Part shown: positions 60,024 to 64,000 of the stretch, piece after piece
Layout: each line of letters begins with the position of its first letter
Position numbering within the stretch: position 1 is the stretch's first letter
Assembly: GCA_003013855.2 (NCBI GenBank)
Contig: ML058392.1
Span: 3,079,529-3,143,528 of the forward strand
Origin: Liriodendron chinense
Taxonomy: Eukaryota > Streptophyta > Magnoliopsida > Magnoliales > Magnoliaceae
DNA length: 64,000 nt
Direction: 5' to 3'
Program-made: the position numbers and the translations under genes
Notes under the pieces: generated by a model
Seen by the model: the letters and a program-made list of their open reading frames with translations, nothing else
Database searches by the model: none
What the model was told of the DNA's origin: nothing

Positions 60024-62341
60024 CCAACTAATGGACCTGTATGGGTATTCTGCTGGGGTATAGGGTGAATGACCCATAGAAATCATACGCCCATGCCATG
60101 TTTGCTCGATGTTGCCAAAATCACCTTACCAAACGAATACAAAGAATAAATCAAAATTTCAGGAATTTTTAATGCGTACCTCTAAAAGGGGTCTTATTTG
60201 ACTAACTAGTACTGGCTTGAATGAATTAAATTATGGTGAGCACTCGCTATTGTGTGACTCAAGATATTTAGCTATTTGACTTAGAGTCGCTATGGTCAGT
60301 TAACTCAAATATTTGTAGTCGGCTAGACCCTACAAAATCTACAAATCAGAGAATCCAAGAACTCTTGTTTTAAAATGACTCCTAATCTGTGACCCATAAC
60401 TCTTAAGTAAAAGACCATGGTGATAGAGAAAGAATGTGTTAGGCACTTTCTTTGCCTGCACAAATATACAATCTCTACTTCACAAAACTTAATAAATTGT
60501 AAGGGATTAAGTTAGTCTAACATCCGAACATTGCAATAGAATGGATGGTATGTGATATGATAGTGCAATGTTCAAATCACGAGTGAGAGTGAGGGATTGA
60601 CGAATGCAATTTGACAGGATCCATTTATCTGATGAGAGACAATGAAAAAAGGAAAAAGTCCTCCGTTGATTCGAGTTTTTAGTGTGATAGGATAAGAGGA
60701 ATCATTGAGTCACAAAGTATACACTTGAATTGATTAGAGTAGGAGGGTGGTTGAGAAGAGATGTGTTGATGTAGATGTTAAGAATGTCAGGATAATGCGG
60801 CAATGTCTAACTCTAGAGTGGGAGTGAGGGATTGGCAAGGGCAATATGACAAGACCCATTTACCTGATGAAGGATGGTAAAAAAATAGAAAATCCTAGTT
60901 AATTTGAGTACTTGATGGGCAAAATTTAGGAAATCAAAGAGTAGTAGAGCATACACTAGTGTAGACTAGAAAATCAAAAGGGATTAAGAGGGAAAATGAT
61001 GATGTAAAGATGTTGATCATATGAAGATGAATATAGCTTATTTGTGGCTAGATGATTGGGTGAACAAATTGTCACAAGGATTGATTAGAGTGGATTGGAT
61101 TGGCCTTTTAGATGACTTAAGTAGTTGGGATTTGGGCTTCGTTAAAATAACTGAGAGATGGGAGGACTCCCTCTCCTTGCACTCTCTCTCTCCCTGGTAG
61201 ATGGATATGATGAGTTAAACTCACTCTTCTCTTCATTTCTTCCTGAAGATGAGTGGTGTTAGTAAGTGAAGATGAAAGGGGTATTTATTGGTGGGATGGG
61301 TGGTGTTTTAATGTTTTTTTTTTTTTTTTTGAAAATTTAAGGGCTAAAAAATGTCAGGAGGGTTGTGATTGGCTATTAGAATGCATGTGCCACGTGGCAC
61401 TTTTTCATTGGTTGGATGAGTGATAAATGGTATAATTTTGGAGAAACTAAGCTAAAGAGGTCATTTAAGCCTAAGCACGATTTTTTAGGTGGTGTTTAGC
61501 TCATTTATCCTCTACTTACCCTACCACAAAGACTCGCAAAAATTCATGTGGCAGGCAGTGCATGATGCACTGCCCACAATATGCATGGGGTCATGGACTT
61601 TATCAAGAGCTCCAGTGATGTACCGCTCACCATGTGGATGAGGCTCAAACTTATCAAAAGATCCAATGAGACTTGGATACCCCCAAGCTTCTTCCTCTTA
61701 TTGTATTATGGTCCTAAGGATAAACAGGCCTGGGTCAAGGCTTAGGCTTGCATTGGGCGTTGAATTGGGCTTTACTTTGGGTTGTATTTTAGGGCTCAGT
61801 AGAACATAGATCAACCATTTACCTTGAGTGAGGTGTCTATAGATGCCCCTCTTTAGTAGAGGTTGTGTGTAACTGAATGCCAAAGTGATTGAATAACCCA
61901 CTCCATTGGCAAACTAGGAATTGGTCGGGATTTGCTGTCTGCCTTGGTGTTTGTGTCAATTTATTGTTTAGAAAGACAAAACTCTCACATATCACAAGGG
62001 TTTGAGGGAAACATTGTGATTATCCTTGAACATTACAGGTAACTAATCATAACCCATTCGTGTCGAATTGGTACTAGCATCAGAATGAATCTGGAAAGTA
62101 GTGCCCTTACACTTTGCGGTTTTACGGGGATCCCTTACTGATTGGATGTGAAATATCATTTGCTTACACAATTAACCTAGGAGTACTTGATTTGCTTGAA
62201 CATCAAACTGGTTAGATACCTTGTGCATTCTATAGCCTTATAAGAAACTTATTACGCTATCTGGGTGACCCTTTTCTGTGTAATCTTCTGATTTCGATCT
62301 GTAAGGTTAAAACTATTCTTTGCCACTATTCTAGCGGTTTC
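60024..62341. other. Intergenic with a diverged tandem duplication
   Basis: No gene recognised. A segment of about 235 bp occurs twice in tandem ('gagggattg' landmarks at 60591 and 60826) with strong divergence. A 17-base poly-T lies at 61314-61330. The text at 61700-61900 is T/G-rich and unassigned. Confidence 0.5.
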
Positions 62342-63829
62342 TGTTAGGCAACTCTAAGTGTAGAGTTGCGTTGTAGTAATAATTTCGTTGAGACTGAGAT
62401 CATTCCACAGGGATTTATGATGAAGGTGGCAATTCCAAACCAACTAGGCTAACTAAATTTGGATTTAAAGGGAGTTGAATGATTTTCGAAGCATGAAATA
62501 ATTATAAAGTGAAGAGATTTAGAGATTAAAATCACTAGAGCAACAAGGATCCACTTGTCGTCAATTTACAATGTTAATATTCCGTTATTCAAGCATATAA
62601 CTCAATTGAAATTGAATTCCTATTCTATGTAATTGGATGATAAATTCAATTAAAACATAATCAAAACCCAATATAGAATCTAAACTTTTAGAAGAGTAGT
62701 TCTATTTCATCACAGAGAACTTAAACTAATGGAGAATTACAAAGCATTCACCATATTCGGAAATCACGACGAATCTAGGGTTTCCATCAATCAAATCTCA
62801 TGAAACCATTATAATTAATTTAAAAAATTCATAAACATCTCATATAACCTTAATCATAAGATATCTTTAAAATTATCTAAAACTATCAACTTTATTCAAA
62901 CTATTCTTTGAAAATCAACATTAAAAACCAATGTACTTAAATTAAATGAATTAAAGCATTATAAATGATTACAAGTTTCACCTCTTAGCCCTAGTTAAGA
63001 GGTTTAGCTAATCAAAGATACGATTAAAATAAAATCTTTTAGAAAAATAAAAAAAACTAAAATTGAAACTTAAGAAAAACCTGAAAAACTTAATCTGAAA
63101 GCTCCACTTTGAATCTCTCTTACTCCTTAGCTTCTCAGACTCCTCAGGGATGATTTAGTAATGTAATAGTACCCCTTTTTATATAGGAAAATTTGAGCAC
63201 CACCTCTTTACTGAGCAAGAAAAATTGCACTGACTTCCTCTATCAGCCTGTTGACAATGGGTGTTGGCTGGCCAAAGTCCATCGAGTAACTAACATAAAA
63301 AAATTTCTAACTTCTTCATATTGGGTGGGCCGATCGACACGATCTGTTGGCCGGCCGAAACCAAGCTTTTCTGTCCAGCGAATTCAGCCTTCAAAACTTC
63401 GGATTGTTTAGGAAATTCAGTCGATCAAATAGTCCTGTCGTCCGGCCAAAACCCACTACAAGTGTCCAGCCGCTTCAAGCTCTAAAATTTGATTTTCCAA
63501 TAGATTTTCGATCAATCGGCCTATGCCATCGATCGACCGAAGTGGGTGTTGACTAGCTGATCAGAGCAATCGATAGGATGATTTTTGTTGTTTCTTTTGA
63601 CTTTTGATTTTTCAGTTTCAGTCTTCAGTGACTTGATTCTTCCACTCCTTGGCTTGTTTGAGGCTTGTCTTCTTAGCATCCTAGAATGTACTTTTAACAT
63701 GAAATCCTCAAGATCTCTCTTTCACCTATAAACATTGAAACATACATAACTCAGTCACTTTAATCGCATAATCATCATGTAAATGTGTAGTGAAATTGGG
63801 GGAAAACATGCATAATGTAGAGCTTAACA
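62342..63829 (-). mobile_element. 3' LTR of a gypsy-type element extending off the window
   Basis: On the minus strand it starts TGTTAAGCTCTACATTATGC and ends GTTGCCTAACA. It is related to the LTRs at 53588-55268 and 52105-53500: similar start, 'gttgtagtaataatttcg' near the end, shared hairpin, and a palindromic cluster at 63320-63560. A TATA-like 'tatataaaaagg' lies at about 63188-63177 on the minus strand. A polypurine tract adjoins the start, so this is the 3' LTR and the element body lies right of the window. Confidence 0.75.
62980..63003 (-). promoter_or_regulatory. Conserved LTR hairpin (copy 3)
   Basis: On the minus strand, ACCTCTTA pairs with TAAGAGGT around an 8-base loop, followed by GAAACTTGTA. 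It has the T-A version of the variable pair, as in copy 2. Confidence 0.65.
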
Positions 63830-63845
63830 CACCCCCTAACCATCA
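63830..63845 (-). other. Polypurine tract
   Basis: On the minus strand, GATGGTTAGGGGGTG directly precedes the LTR start. It is preceded by CTCGAGGACTAGCAAAA, a combination I associate with the 3' end of plant gypsy elements. It primes plus-strand DNA synthesis. Confidence 0.6.
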
Positions 63846-64000
63846 TTTTGCTAGTCCTCGAGCAAAACATGTGAAAATATTTTCAAATCCCAAATTTCCA
63901 CCCTTTCTTAGAAAAACAAAATTCAGTGTTGTCCAAGGTGCATAAATAGAGAAATTCATAGGCACAAGCAATAGATGTTTATTGGTATAGATTCTAAAAT
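63846..64000 (-). other. Interior 3' end of the off-window gypsy-type element
   Basis: Non-coding tail between the (absent) pol region and the polypurine tract. Too short to classify. Confidence 0.4.

Noticed and set aside
1..64000. tRNA, rRNA or other structured RNA genes
   Set aside because: Only primer-binding sites and one weak SINE-like A/B-box pair were seen. No cloverleaf or rRNA core was recognised by eye.

Overview
This is a plant nuclear window dominated by nested transposable elements, with one recognisable host gene. The plant assignment rests on a split PLATZ zinc-finger gene, copia and gypsy LTR retrotransposons, a CACTA transposon and plant telomere-like CCCTAAA words. Several non-coding repeats carry words such as 'gtggggcccaccatgatg' and 'ttatgaacaggttggatg'. 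I associate these with magnoliid intergenic DNA, but that is only an impression.

Layout. 1-7250: a decayed + strand copia element (Copia-A), interrupted by a solo LTR (1003-3243) and a 1.4 kb DNA transposon (5298-6684). 7.3-12.3 kb: the gene island, holding a four-exon PLATZ gene (coding 8600-10808, 241 aa), its TATA-like box and a CT-repeat leader. 12292-15553: a 3'-truncated gypsy (Gypsy-B) whose reverse transcriptase has lost its two catalytic Asp codons. It abuts a minus-strand SIRE-like copia (Copia-C, 15554-21939), which contains a 752 bp solo LTR with a perfect TSD. 21940-47385: an old LTR remnant split by a 24.1 kb CACTA transposon (22484-46601, TSD TAA).

The CACTA element is the centrepiece. 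It has terminal CACTA-type ends, subterminal 'ttttaccgacgaaa' repeats, a 171 bp palindrome, a 168 bp tandem repeat, and about 12 kb of a 139 bp telomere-like satellite (about 86 monomers). A 1966 bp solo LTR interrupts the satellite. Downstream lie a decayed TNP2-type transposase, an unrecognised ORF, and a decayed TNPA-like gene. The consensus satellite monomer carries one canonical G-quadruplex motif on the minus strand.

47.4-56.5 kb: a minus-strand TNT1-like copia (Copia-F) holding two nested insertions. One is a 1681 bp solo LTR (TSD AGGAT). The other is a 4.1 kb non-autonomous gag-only element whose two 1396 bp LTRs are inverted, with U3 ends outward on both sides and a perfect TSD CCGTT. 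In both cases the copia gag reading continues across the insertion. 56.5-62.3 kb: non-coding DNA with MITE-like repeats and a 235 bp duplication. 62342-63829: the 3' LTR of a minus-strand gypsy-type element that runs off the right edge.

Two cross-element patterns stand out. Most LTRs carry clusters of short palindromic words (GACCGGTC, CGATCGAT or CGGTCGACC types). Three related LTR families share a hairpin downstream of the promoter region, with a compensatory base-pair change. All readings were made by eye; no similarity search or folding was run.
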